NCBI RefSeq assembly: GCF_025574485.1
Contig: NZ_JAOBPO010000006.1
Location: forward strand, 1-64,000
DNA: 64,000 nucleotides
From: Kordiimonas aquimaris
GTDB lineage: Bacteria; Pseudomonadota; Alphaproteobacteria; Sphingomonadales; Kordiimonadaceae
Direction: 5' to 3'
How positions within the stretch are numbered: the first letter of the stretch is position 1; every line of letters begins with the position of its first letter. This document shows, piece by piece, positions 34,144 through 42,537 of the stretch. The position numbers were made by a program, and so were the translations under genes. Under the pieces are notes generated by a model that ran no database searches, had not been told where the DNA came from, and worked only from the letters and a program-made list of their open reading frames with translations.

Positions 34144-35178
34144 ATGTTACAAAAAGCAAATCAAAATGTGGATCAGATTTTCGAACTGAAAAAGACTTTC
34201 CGGGAAATATTTCCGGAAGAATCAAAGCTTCTTGAGAAGGCTAAATCAGACGAGCAAATCGAACAACTTCGCCAGAAGTTTTTTAATGAGCAAATCGCTA
34301 AACTAAAAGGTATTGTGGACGACGAAACACTTAAGACTCTTACTGAAACCGGTGGTGTGCCTATGATCCTTACACCTTCACAATATAAAGCGCTCAAAAA
34401 TGCGCGAGGCGAAGCGATCAAAGTACAGCTTACGAGTATGGTTAATACTTTAGCCTATATCAAAAAGTTACAAGATCCCTCATCAGAAATGGTGGCCGGT
34501 GAATTGCTGGCAACCGGAGTCGGTGCAATCGCAACCGGAATTGCAGCTTTCAATGCAACCCTCAACGCTGGTGCCGCAGTGACAGCTGCGGCGCTTGCCG
34601 GTGTGGAAGTCCTTACTGTTGCCGGGATAGTTGGTATCATTGCCGCGGTTATTGTCGCTATCTTTATTCCTATCCTATTCTTCATGCTGAAACCTGCTGT
34701 ATGTTTCACTTTTGTTATGAATGAGATAACGGACGGTGGTGGACAATTAACAATAAGCGGGGACAATAATCCATATTGTGTCCACGGTAAGGTTGATAGC
34801 GTTACACCTCAAATATCTAACGCTATACAGTTTGCTACGGACTTGTACCCCGTGGGCGGTTTTGTTGTAACAACAAAGAATGATAACGCGCTGGTGGGTA
34901 CCCAAGCAGGCTTTGTTTATAACTACACAGACACATCGGGAGCTAGTCATGACTTTGCTTTTGGTACTGAATGTCCGCTGACAGGCATTTATGTTGACAA
35001 TAACTGTTATTGCCAAGTGGGTGGGACTGCTCAAGGGGCGGCTGAGGCGACAGATGATCATAATCAGCAGTCCTACACAAATGCAGGGACTAATTACACA
35101 TTGGAGATCAATTGTAATTCTGGCTCTGGCAGCCACGCCTATTATATTGCACGTGTAACACCAAATAGTGCTGGCTAA
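34144..35178 (+). CDS. Unrecognised protein with membrane-insertion hairpin (toxin/effector-like layout)
   Basis: 344 residues, no signal peptide. Residues 1-110 are charged and helical, coiled-coil-like (FELKKTFREIFPEESKLLEK, DEQIEQLRQKFFNEQ). Residues ~119-183 are a long Gly/Ala-rich hydrophobic tract (GVGAIATGIAAFNATL, then VGIIAAVIVAIFIPILFFML), enough for two membrane helices or an inserting hairpin. Residues ~186-344 form a predicted beta domain rich in Asn/Thr/Gly with six cysteines (CFTFVMNEI, NNPYCVHGKVD, ECPLTGIYVDNNCYCQ). Helix-hairpin-beta layouts occur in pore-forming toxins and membrane-binding effectors, but I see no diagnostic motif and claim no homology. It is read away from the membrane-bound regulator across a shared promoter region and is its likely target. 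A hairpin follows. Confidence 0.75.
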   Translation: MLQKANQNVDQIFELKKTFREIFPEESKLLEKAKSDEQIEQLRQKFFNEQIAKLKGIVDDETLKTLTETGGVPMILTPSQYKALKNARGEAIKVQLTSMVNTLAYIKKLQDPSSEMVAGELLATGVGAIATGIAAFNATLNAGAAVTAAALAGVEVLTVAGIVGIIAAVIVAIFIPILFFMLKPAVCFTFVMNEITDGGGQLTISGDNNPYCVHGKVDSVTPQISNAIQFATDLYPVGGFVVTTKNDNALVGTQAGFVYNYTDTSGASHDFAFGTECPLTGIYVDNNCYCQVGGTAQGAAEATDDHNQQSYTNAGTNYTLEINCNSGSGSHAYYIARVTPNSAG

Positions 35179-35195
35179 TATTTGAACAACAAAGA

Positions 35196-35218
35196 AGGTC
35201 GGCCTGCTTGGCCGGCCT
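35196..35218 (+). terminator. GC-rich hairpin after the 344-residue gene
   Basis: AGGTCGGCC / GGCCGGCCT stem (one G:U pair) with a five-base loop, 17 bases past the stop. The following GTTATGG is not a good U-tract, so this is a moderate terminator call. Confidence 0.5.
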
Positions 35219-35413
35219 GTTATGGAAATCCGATGATGCTGTATCATGGAGTTAAAAGGCAGGGTATTGGCGTTGGGCTAGAGTAGTGTGACAGTATTGT
35301 TTAAGATGAACAATAAGTTGACATAACCTAACGTCGTTTCAACCACGATATAGATAAAACGCTGACGCAGATCGTTTTCGTAAAATGATTTTGTAATTAA
35401 GCACCTAAAATAG

Positions 35414-35431
35414 TTGTCATATAACCGACCA
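35414..35431 (+). promoter_or_regulatory. Possible Pho box before the DUF47-pit unit
   Basis: TTGTCAT-ATAA-CCGACCA resembles the 7-4-7 Pho box (CTGTCAT-N4-CTGTCAT). The first half is good, the second poor. It lies ~165 bases before the DUF47 gene, and the same TTGTCAT half is used in the stronger box at 41311-41328. The rest of the 375-base gap (35219-35595) shows no gene. Confidence 0.3.
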
Positions 35432-35595
35432 CTTTCACATTAACTTCATTTACAGTCTGTAGAGAGAAAGGATTGATCAAAAGCAATAATCCTTGAGATG
35501 CGAAGTATCGGCGTTACAATGCAGTTTAGATACGCATGCTTTGTTAGTTGGGGAGTTAGCGAGCAGGGCTTTACATTTCCTATTTGGAGCAAAAA

Positions 35596-36276
35596 ATGGT
35601 TTTAAAACCTACAATAGCGAACCTGTTTGCGCGTTCGCCGTTTAAGCCACTGCAGGAGCATATTGAGCTGGTCAGCCGTTGTGCAGCAGAGGTTGTGCCG
35701 CTTTTCGAAACATTGATTGCTGGTAATGACGCTGAGCACCAAGCTGTTATTGATAAGATATTTGCGCTTGAGAGTGAAGCCGACAAGATCAAGCATGATT
35801 TAAGAGAACACCTACCAAAAACACTTTTTATGCCGGTGGACCGCGGAGATATTCTGAAAATTCTAGACCTGCAGGACCAAATTGCTGATACAGCACAGGA
35901 TATTGCTGGTTTGTTGCAAGTACGTAAGTTTGATGTGATTCCTTCATTCAGTGAGCCTCTTCTGGCTTTGGTACAACGCTGTATTGACGCATGTGTTTTA
36001 TGCGAGAAAATTATTAATGAGCTGGACGAATTGATAGTTGTAGGCTTTAAGGGCCGTGAAAGCGAGATCGTTGGCAGCATGATAACAGAACTAAACAAGA
36101 TTGAGTCAGATACGGATCAAATGGGTACAGACCTAACTCGCTTATTGTTTACTATGGAAGGCCAGATCAGCGACGTTTCACTAATTTTATGGTCGCGACT
36201 GATAAGAGATATTGGGGGGATGGCAGATTATGCGGAAATGGTTGGTAATCGCCTCCGCTTATTAATTGCCAGGTAA
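35596..36276 (+). CDS. DUF47/PhoU-like accessory protein of phosphate transport
   Basis: 226-residue all-helical protein of the TIGR00153/DUF47 family, distant relatives of PhoU. Typical segments are SPFKPLQEHIELVSRCA, the metal-site-like FALESEADKIKHDLREHLP, then DRGDILKILDLQDQIADTAQDIA near residue 95. GGAG seven bases before ATG 35596 supports this start over an upstream TTG. The protein is cytoplasmic and is thought to gate or regulate the Pit permease. The pit gene follows by 40 bases on the same strand, the standard pairing. A partial Pho box lies upstream. Confidence 0.9.
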   Translation: MVLKPTIANLFARSPFKPLQEHIELVSRCAAEVVPLFETLIAGNDAEHQAVIDKIFALESEADKIKHDLREHLPKTLFMPVDRGDILKILDLQDQIADTAQDIAGLLQVRKFDVIPSFSEPLLALVQRCIDACVLCEKIINELDELIVVGFKGRESEIVGSMITELNKIESDTDQMGTDLTRLLFTMEGQISDVSLILWSRLIRDIGGMADYAEMVGNRLRLLIAR

Positions 36277-36316
36277 AAACAGAATAACATATTAGCTATA
36301 CAGAGCTGGAAATAGA

Positions 36317-37582
36317 ATGGATATTATTACGCAATACGGCACGATTTTTATAATCGTAGCTGTTGTTTTTGGCCTATACATGACATGGGGCATCGGAGCA
36401 AATGATGTTGCCAATGTGATGGGCACATCTGTGGGCTCAGGCGCCATAACAGTCGGGACGGCTATCGGAATTGCTGCGGTATTTGAGTTCGCTGGTGCGG
36501 CTTTGGCCGGTGGTCATGTTACACAAACAATACGAAAGGGGATCATTGATCCTTCGGCGATTGCGGGAACACCGGAAATTCTTATTTACGGTATGCTGGC
36601 AGCTTTGCTGGCTGCTGCAATATGGCTCATGGTTGCTTCCAATCGAGGTTGGCCTGTTTCCACGACTCATACTATAATTGGCGCCATTGTAGGCTTTGCT
36701 ATTGCTGGGATTGGCATAGATGCCGTCAATTGGCCGAAGATTGGTGAGATTGTTCTCAGCTGGATTATATCGCCAGCTATCGGTGCTGTTATCGCATTCT
36801 TGCTTATGATTAGCATACGCTCTTTGATTTTAGACACGGATGACCCTTTCCGGCGTGCTAAACAATGGGGGCCTGTTTATATTTTTCTAGTTGGGTTTAT
36901 CATTTCATTGGTGACTCTCTTTAAAGGCCTCAAGCATTTAGATTTGGAGCTTTCCATTGAACAAAGCTTCATGGCAGCTTCCGGATTTGGTTTGTTTACC
37001 GCATTTATCGGGTGGTTGATGATCAAACGCGTTAAAGTCGATGAACATGCCGATAAAGACTATCATTTCTCAAGCGTTGAAAAAGTGTTCATACCCATGA
37101 TGATTTTCACCGCGTGTGGGATGGCATTCGCACATGGCTCCAATGATGTTGCCAATGGTGTAGGGCCAATTGCTGCGGTGGTTGGCATTGTAAATAGTGG
37201 TGGTGAGGTGCTTCAGTCATCTGGATTGCCGTTGTGGATACTGCTCTTGGGTGGTTTCGGGATTATTCTCGGCCTTGCTACATACGGTTATAAGGTTATG
37301 CGCACAATTGGCACCAAGATTACCGAGCTTACACCAACACGCGGTTTCTCGGCGACGATGGCTGCGGCGGCGACTGTTGTGCTAGCATCTCGCACAGGCA
37401 TGCCTGTTTCCACTACGCATATTGCAGTTGGTGCAGTTGTTGGTGTTGGAATGGCGCGTGGTGTTGGTGCTATCGACCTTCGGGTTGTGTCAGGCATCGT
37501 AATGTCATGGGTTATTACATTACCTGTAGGCGGTGTGTTAGCTGCGTTGTTTTTCTACATTATACGAGGAATGTTCTCGTAA
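36317..37582 (+). CDS. pit: Inorganic phosphate transporter, Pit family
   Basis: 421-residue inner-membrane permease with about ten membrane helices. The duplicated PiT signatures are intact: GIGANDVANVMGTSVGSGAI at residues ~25-44 and AHGSNDVANGVGPIAAV in the second half. Each is followed by a WPVSTTHTIIGAIVGF- or MPVSTTHIAVGAVVG-type repeat. It imports phosphate, probably as a metal-phosphate complex, driven by proton or sodium symport. It forms a two-gene unit with the DUF47 protein. Its stop lies only 14 bases from the stop of the convergent kinase-phosphatase fusion, and I see no terminator between them. Confidence 0.93.
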   Translation: MDIITQYGTIFIIVAVVFGLYMTWGIGANDVANVMGTSVGSGAITVGTAIGIAAVFEFAGAALAGGHVTQTIRKGIIDPSAIAGTPEILIYGMLAALLAAAIWLMVASNRGWPVSTTHTIIGAIVGFAIAGIGIDAVNWPKIGEIVLSWIISPAIGAVIAFLLMISIRSLILDTDDPFRRAKQWGPVYIFLVGFIISLVTLFKGLKHLDLELSIEQSFMAASGFGLFTAFIGWLMIKRVKVDEHADKDYHFSSVEKVFIPMMIFTACGMAFAHGSNDVANGVGPIAAVVGIVNSGGEVLQSSGLPLWILLLGGFGIILGLATYGYKVMRTIGTKITELTPTRGFSATMAAAATVVLASRTGMPVSTTHIAVGAVVGVGMARGVGAIDLRVVSGIVMSWVITLPVGGVLAALFFYIIRGMFS

Positions 37583-37596
37583 GAGTTTGGGCAATT

Positions 37597-39675
37597 TCAG
37601 ACTTCAGGTTGTCCACTGATTAAATGCTGGTTCGTGAATTCTACAATGGGTTCACGAGCCAATTCATAGGCTTGTAATCCATTTTGTCGGCCAATCATGA
37701 AACCAAACCGGCTAACGCCAGAGCTGTAGAGTATGTGAAAATTCTTTATTCTAGTAAAGTTTTCCCATACACCTCCTTCCTCTGAGGGGCGGGTGTGTCC
37801 AACCAGAAATGGCGTCCCTTTTTTGACACGCAAAGCTTTCCTGAAGTTTTTAATATCGCCCTTTGTATATCCCATTGAAAACCCGGGGCGGATAACCCGA
37901 TTATGCGTCACTTCATAGGCGTAACCTTTAAGTTTGGCAATATCTACCAATGTTTCGAATGACACGGTTCCTCTCGCTGGTGCTGCGTGCGTTGCAATGA
38001 AATCTTTTGATCTAACGATATAAGGTAAGCCTTGAAAAAACTGTTGTACTCGATCTCTATACTCGATGCCGCGTTGCTCTATCAATTGTTGTTCAAAGAG
38101 GACACCTTGCATTACATCAGCCTTGGAAACGTCAGCTGAGAATGATTCGTGATTGCCGCGTAACATAAAAAAGTTTTGCGGAAACCGACATTTCAATGTC
38201 ATGATTAAATCAAGCATTAAAGTGGAACTTTCCATATTTTCCAGTTCATGATCCATGTCGCCGTGGACCATATCGCCAAGTAAGACCAAACACGATTGTC
38301 CACTCTCCATGCCTTGCAAACCTTCAGGGAGGGCAAGGATTTTCAGAAGGTTGTCTATTTGACCATGCAGGTCACCAACGATTACCGGCTTAACACCACT
38401 TGGCAGTTCAATAATCGCGCCCGGTTCACCCCATTGATTTAAAGGCCTGTATGCTTCATTTTTGAGAAGTTCATTAGTAGCATTAATTAAACTCAAAGCT
38501 TGATGTGGTGGCAGAATTTCAAAAGGGCCGCCAAAAATGGAATGCAAGCTTTCAAGAGCTGAGATACGTGTGTTGCGAAGCCTTTTAATGTCATAATCAT
38601 CAGGTAAAGACTGAACAACTATCTTGGCCGTAGATTCGTTTCTATCAATATAAAGTACACCTTTTTTATTGATGAGTTTTATTGGCTCTTTATTTAGTAT
38701 TTTGGGTAGAGCCAGAGTATGCATCGTTTTCGATTTTCCACCTAGCAGTACACTTGAATCGCTCTTCAAGTGCGTCATGCCACCTTCACCGTTAAGATAT
38801 CTGTTCATGTCCAGGATGAGCCAGTCTTTCGGGTAGCTCTTTTCAGGATCACCGAGAGGCTGATCTTTAATAATGAGCAAGCGCTTGTTCCGAATAGTGA
38901 GATGAAACCTTTCTACAGCTGGTGGTAGTTTGTTTATACTTCCTAACGTTTGTGCATTAGGCGTGGGTGTTAATACGCTTATGTGGTCTCCGCGCAGCTT
39001 GCTAGCAATAGAACGTATCCATACGCCAGGAAGTGCGACAAGTGGGTCAGAATCTGCGAGTGCGATTACTGGCGTCGAGAATTGCTTAGGCGGAGAATTG
39101 TAGCCATCACGCACATGAACGGGCACTCCCTGAGTGTGCAGATGTTGTGCAATTTGGAGGTATGCTTTGCTTTGTGCCTTCACTATGTCGAGGTCAAGGT
39201 GCTTTTCAAAAGGGAATAAGCCGCTTTGCGCACGCTTTTGTCGCCAGAACAAGGCTTTTTCAGGCGGTGGAATAACAAATTCAAAAACAAATTTTTGCCG
39301 CAGGTTTTTAGCTGTGAAGCCAGCATGGTTTGGTGGAATTTGTACACGAGACCAATCCATTTCGAGCGAGCGGAAATTAGCCAACCAATCTTTGTCAAAT
39401 ACGGTTAAAGACTCTTTGCATTCAAATAATGGGACACCTATATGAACTTCTCTTGGACGAAATGTTAGTGTGCTGTCCAACCACCATTGTTTACTTAAAT
39501 CCAGATATCCTTCAAGAGGCCAGCCGCGCAGACGCCTAATAAGTGTCGACTTTCCAGAGCCAGGAGGGCCTGTTACGAAAAGTTGACGATATTGAACACC
39601 ACGCGGTAATAACACGCCGCGATAATCATAGACATCGTCACACTCTACAAGATCTCTGTAGAAACTCTTGAGCAT
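37597..39675 (-). CDS. P-loop kinase / PPP-type phosphatase fusion protein
   Basis: 692 residues. The N-terminal P-loop kinase-like domain has Walker A FVTGPPGSGKSTLIRRL (~33-49). A middle region of ~200 residues, mostly beta-strand, has an FHA-like look (HLTIRNKRLLIIKDQPL; PIKLINKKGVLYIDRNEST), though this is weak. The C-terminal PPP-family metallophosphatase shows VGDLHGQ (~433), LGDMVHGD where GDxVDRG is expected, RGNHES (~508), ATHAAPARG and VGHTRP. The second motif has lost the usual Asp-Arg pair, so activity may differ from classical PPP enzymes. Kinase followed by phosphatase recalls bacterial polynucleotide kinase-phosphatase (Pnkp), but no ligase domain is present. Cytoplasmic. It is tail-to-tail with pit and upstream of the phosphate-type porin on the same strand. 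Confidence 0.8.
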   Translation of the reverse strand: MLKSFYRDLVECDDVYDYRGVLLPRGVQYRQLFVTGPPGSGKSTLIRRLRGWPLEGYLDLSKQWWLDSTLTFRPREVHIGVPLFECKESLTVFDKDWLANFRSLEMDWSRVQIPPNHAGFTAKNLRQKFVFEFVIPPPEKALFWRQKRAQSGLFPFEKHLDLDIVKAQSKAYLQIAQHLHTQGVPVHVRDGYNSPPKQFSTPVIALADSDPLVALPGVWIRSIASKLRGDHISVLTPTPNAQTLGSINKLPPAVERFHLTIRNKRLLIIKDQPLGDPEKSYPKDWLILDMNRYLNGEGGMTHLKSDSSVLLGGKSKTMHTLALPKILNKEPIKLINKKGVLYIDRNESTAKIVVQSLPDDYDIKRLRNTRISALESLHSIFGGPFEILPPHQALSLINATNELLKNEAYRPLNQWGEPGAIIELPSGVKPVIVGDLHGQIDNLLKILALPEGLQGMESGQSCLVLLGDMVHGDMDHELENMESSTLMLDLIMTLKCRFPQNFFMLRGNHESFSADVSKADVMQGVLFEQQLIEQRGIEYRDRVQQFFQGLPYIVRSKDFIATHAAPARGTVSFETLVDIAKLKGYAYEVTHNRVIRPGFSMGYTKGDIKNFRKALRVKKGTPFLVGHTRPSEEGGVWENFTRIKNFHILYSSGVSRFGFMIGRQNGLQAYELAREPIVEFTNQHLISGQPEV

Positions 39676-39807
39676 TGCTCAATATCCTTTTCGTTAACAA
39701 AAAGGTAAGATAAAAGACTGTATCAGGCGACTACTATTATGGATGATTAGTATAATTTCTGCGATTTTCTATAAGTCTTTGCCTGTAACATTTTGACCGG
39801 ACCTGAA

Positions 39808-41139
39808 TTACCAATCAACCTGAAATCTCAGGCTTAAAGTATCCACACTATTTTCACCATCTTGGTTGTTCAGTGATACATTTAAAGCTTTGTCAATTTC
39901 ATTGTGGCTATAATTGGCTGTAACGCGAGTATAACGATTCAAATACCAGTTTAAACCAATGAGATAGGTGTCTTGTTCGCCGCCGTATACACCATCGCTG
40001 GTAAGATCAATTCTGTCGAATTTAGCGGCTATTTGCCATGCCCCAATACCACCATCAGTTGCCGGGTTGATAATCTTTGGACGGCCCCAGATACCTTTCT
40101 TTATATCCAGTGGTTGGTGCTCACCAGTCAGAAAAAAGCCTGCTTCGAAGTAACCGCCATAAAACAGTGCATCTCTGCCGTCTGCGCCTGCATTATATGC
40201 GTCCGTAATACCAACTTCAGAGGCAGCATGAAATGATCCATATTGAACAGCAGATTCAAACCCGTAAAACAGATCTTCGGTGGCGACACGATCTGTTGCG
40301 ATAAAGCTTGGGCTGAGGTGTAAATGCGCACGTTGGCGATAACGCAGAGGTGCTTCGTCTTTGGTGTTGCGGTACCTTGTAGACGCGCCAAGTAACCACT
40401 TGCCGTTTTCGAGCTCATCACCATATGTTGCGCGAGCTGCAAATACTTCGCTTTCATTTTCAGCATTAGAGTCTGCGTTACCTTTAAAGGCACCAAGTTC
40501 TATCATCCAATTGTCATTGCCGGTGATAAAGCCTATGCCAAAATGACGATCAAAATCGAATGCATCTGTGAAAGCTGCGCGTTCAGCAAATGTTATGTGC
40601 TTGAGAGATGTAATTTCTTCTAATGAATTGTTGGACTTGAAATGACCAAACCGGAATTTGCCAAACCCTGTTTTATATTCAATGTAAGCATCTTCAATAG
40701 ACACTTCGTTTTCGGCAAAATCTGCGACCAAGCGGTAGCCTATATTTTTCCAGGCTTTACCTTCAACAGCAAGTCGGGCTGACCGAAACTCAGTCGCCCT
40801 GATGTCAGTAGAGTTATTTTCATCGGTGATACTGGCTACATCAGTGAGTATGCGTCCACGTACATTGAATTCAAATAGGCCATCTGGTGTGCCCAGGGCA
40901 AAACCAGGCTCAGCTTTTGTGATGATCGGTGTGTTTGCAACTGAAACAGTTTCTTTCGGTACAGCCTCTGAAATCGGTATTGGCATAGTCGTTTGGTTTT
41001 TTTCCAATTCTTCTATGCGTCTGGCGAGTGCCGCGATTTGTGCTTTCAATTCCTCAATAGACTGTGCTTTTGCTTGTGAAATCCCGGTTAGGAATAGTGC
41101 GGTAGCCGAAAGCAGTGAGACAGCAAGATTTGTGTTCAT
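39808..41139 (-). CDS. OprO/OprP-type (phosphate-selective) outer-membrane porin
   Basis: 443 residues. The signal peptide MNTNLAVSLLSATALF ends at AKA. A short coiled coil follows (SIEELKAQIAALARRIEELE, ~27-46), as found in trimeric porins. The Porin_O_P barrel comes next: FEFNVRGRILTDVASI, ATEFRSARLAVEGKAWKNIG, FRFGHFKSNNSLEEITS and WMIELGAFKG. The last residue is Trp (FQVDW), suitable for BAM recognition. The family forms anion channels for phosphate or polyphosphate. The assignment is backed by the nearby Pit/DUF47 genes and a Pho box ~172 bases upstream on the same strand. The start has only a weak ribosome-binding site but gives a clean signal peptide. Confidence 0.88.
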   Translation of the reverse strand: MNTNLAVSLLSATALFLTGISQAKAQSIEELKAQIAALARRIEELEKNQTTMPIPISEAVPKETVSVANTPIITKAEPGFALGTPDGLFEFNVRGRILTDVASITDENNSTDIRATEFRSARLAVEGKAWKNIGYRLVADFAENEVSIEDAYIEYKTGFGKFRFGHFKSNNSLEEITSLKHITFAERAAFTDAFDFDRHFGIGFITGNDNWMIELGAFKGNADSNAENESEVFAARATYGDELENGKWLLGASTRYRNTKDEAPLRYRQRAHLHLSPSFIATDRVATEDLFYGFESAVQYGSFHAASEVGITDAYNAGADGRDALFYGGYFEAGFFLTGEHQPLDIKKGIWGRPKIINPATDGGIGAWQIAAKFDRIDLTSDGVYGGEQDTYLIGLNWYLNRYTRVTANYSHNEIDKALNVSLNNQDGENSVDTLSLRFQVDW

Positions 41140-41310
41140 CTTCGAGGTCTTTCAAAAGGTTGTCTTTGTATTTACTTCGATCTCTAGTTATTGACTGACA
41201 GAGATGTTTTTTCTCAAAACCATACCAGTAGGCCATGCCTCTCCACAACGTTACCGCATGCTTTTATTCGCAACAGGATAGTTATTTGATAATGTATAAT
41301 TAGCAAGTTT

Positions 41311-41328
41311 GTTACACTTTTATGACAA
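41311..41328 (-). promoter_or_regulatory. Putative Pho box upstream of the OprO/P porin
   Basis: On the minus strand this reads TTGTCAT-AAAA-GTGTAAC, against the PhoB consensus CTGTCAT-AAAA-CTGTCAC (six and five matches of seven, with the typical A-rich spacer). It lies ~172 bases before the porin start, in the divergent gap to the LysR gene, whose other ~300 bases show no gene. Confidence 0.6.
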
Positions 41329-41464
41329 ATGTCATATTTTTGAAATATTTATGTAACAAAATGTAGCCTATTGGAGGATAAAGCCTACTATATGCTTTTA
41401 AATGTTCAGGTATTTTGGGTTCGTGATAATCTGATCATGTGTGAAATAAAAAAGGATATGCGGC

Positions 41465-42367
41465 ATGCGTTTGCGTCACATAGAGGTGTTTCATGCTGTT
41501 TACTCAAGTGCTTCAGTGAGCAATGCCGCAAAGCTTCTGAATGTATCCCAGCCTTCTATTAGTAAAGTACTAAAACATGCTGAAGACCAATTAGGTTACC
41601 GGTTATTTGAGCGGGTCAAGGGCAAGCTTATACCAACACAGGAAGCGCACCGGCTTTTTAAAGAAGTGACCAAAGTTTACACACACTTAGATAGCCTGCA
41701 GAAGCTCTCTGAAAACCTTGGCGCTAAACACGAAGGCGTTATTCGTATCGCGTCAACGCCTGCGCTGGGTTTAAATGTTATTCCGCAGGCTGTGGCGTCA
41801 TTTATCGAGGCGAATGACGAAAGCCGTTTCGTACTTGAAACACTTCATCTTGATCAGATTATCACATCATTGCATGAGGGGAAGATTGATCTGGGTATCG
41901 TATTTGATCCTGCAAGCTACCCAAATGTTCAAGAATTTGTACTTGGTTCTGGCGAATTAGTATGTGTTGCACCCAGGAATAAAATTCTACCTGTGAACGA
42001 TCGAATTTCACTTGCAGATTTAAACGACCTACAGTTCGTCAAGCTGCACGGGCGTGGTCCGCTTGGGCAACAACTCAACCGGCAAATTGATGCAAGTCGA
42101 TTAGATTTTAATACGGTTGCAAGTGTGGAAACATACCACATGGCAAAGCAATTGGTTGCTATGGGGGCAGGGGTTGCCATCATTGATGAGATAACGGCCC
42201 GTTCTGATCCACAGTCGGACATACAAGTTTTACGCCTTGAATGGCCGACAAGGTTTCAGATCAAGGCGCTGGCACTGGAAAGCGAACCGTTATCTCTAGT
42301 GTGTCAGGATTTCGTTATTCATTTACAGCACACTATCGATCAATTTATGTCCGAAAAAATTACCTGA
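41465..42367 (+). CDS. LysR-family transcriptional regulator
   Basis: 300 residues. The N-terminal LysR helix-turn-helix is MRLRHIEVFHAVYSSASVSN, then AAKLLNVSQPSISKVLKHAE and LGYRLFERVKGKLIPT. The periplasmic-binding-protein-like effector domain starts near residue 90 (GVIRIASTPALGLNVIP; GKIDLGIVFDP). An AAGGAT element precedes the ATG by about ten bases. It sits immediately before, and on the same strand as, a TonB receptor/D-amino-acid gene set. A 21-base palindrome with the LysR T-N11-A core lies just past its stop, so local activation is likely. The inducer is unknown; a D-amino acid or peptide product is a reasonable guess from the neighbours. Confidence 0.92.
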   Translation: MRLRHIEVFHAVYSSASVSNAAKLLNVSQPSISKVLKHAEDQLGYRLFERVKGKLIPTQEAHRLFKEVTKVYTHLDSLQKLSENLGAKHEGVIRIASTPALGLNVIPQAVASFIEANDESRFVLETLHLDQIITSLHEGKIDLGIVFDPASYPNVQEFVLGSGELVCVAPRNKILPVNDRISLADLNDLQFVKLHGRGPLGQQLNRQIDASRLDFNTVASVETYHMAKQLVAMGAGVAIIDEITARSDPQSDIQVLRLEWPTRFQIKALALESEPLSLVCQDFVIHLQHTIDQFMSEKIT

Positions 42368-42406
42368 TTTTCCTGTATTCGGCAGCTGTGTCACAAACAG
42401 CGTCAA

Positions 42407-42427
42407 CCTATAACTTTTGGTTATGGG
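42407..42427 (+). promoter_or_regulatory. Putative LysR-binding palindrome before the TonB receptor
   Basis: CCTATAAC-N5-GTTATGGG, with a perfect ATAAC/GTTAT core forming the LysR signature T-N11-A, 110 bases before the receptor start and 40 bases after the LysR stop. A looser pair (GGTTTATT at 42465, AATAACC at 42481) could be the second, activation half-site usual for LysR proteins. Confidence 0.55.
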
Positions 42428-42537
42428 TTTGTTCATTAACAGAATTAGCCTACTTAAAACCTGTGGTTTATTGTGGGGGTAATAACCAATCACATTTGGC
42501 AAAGAACGCCATCATTTGAATCCTGGGGAGGAGTATC

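Noticed and set aside
42368-42537. Cobalamin riboswitch before the large TonB receptor
   Set aside because: No B12-box or matching helices; the palindrome there fits a LysR site better.
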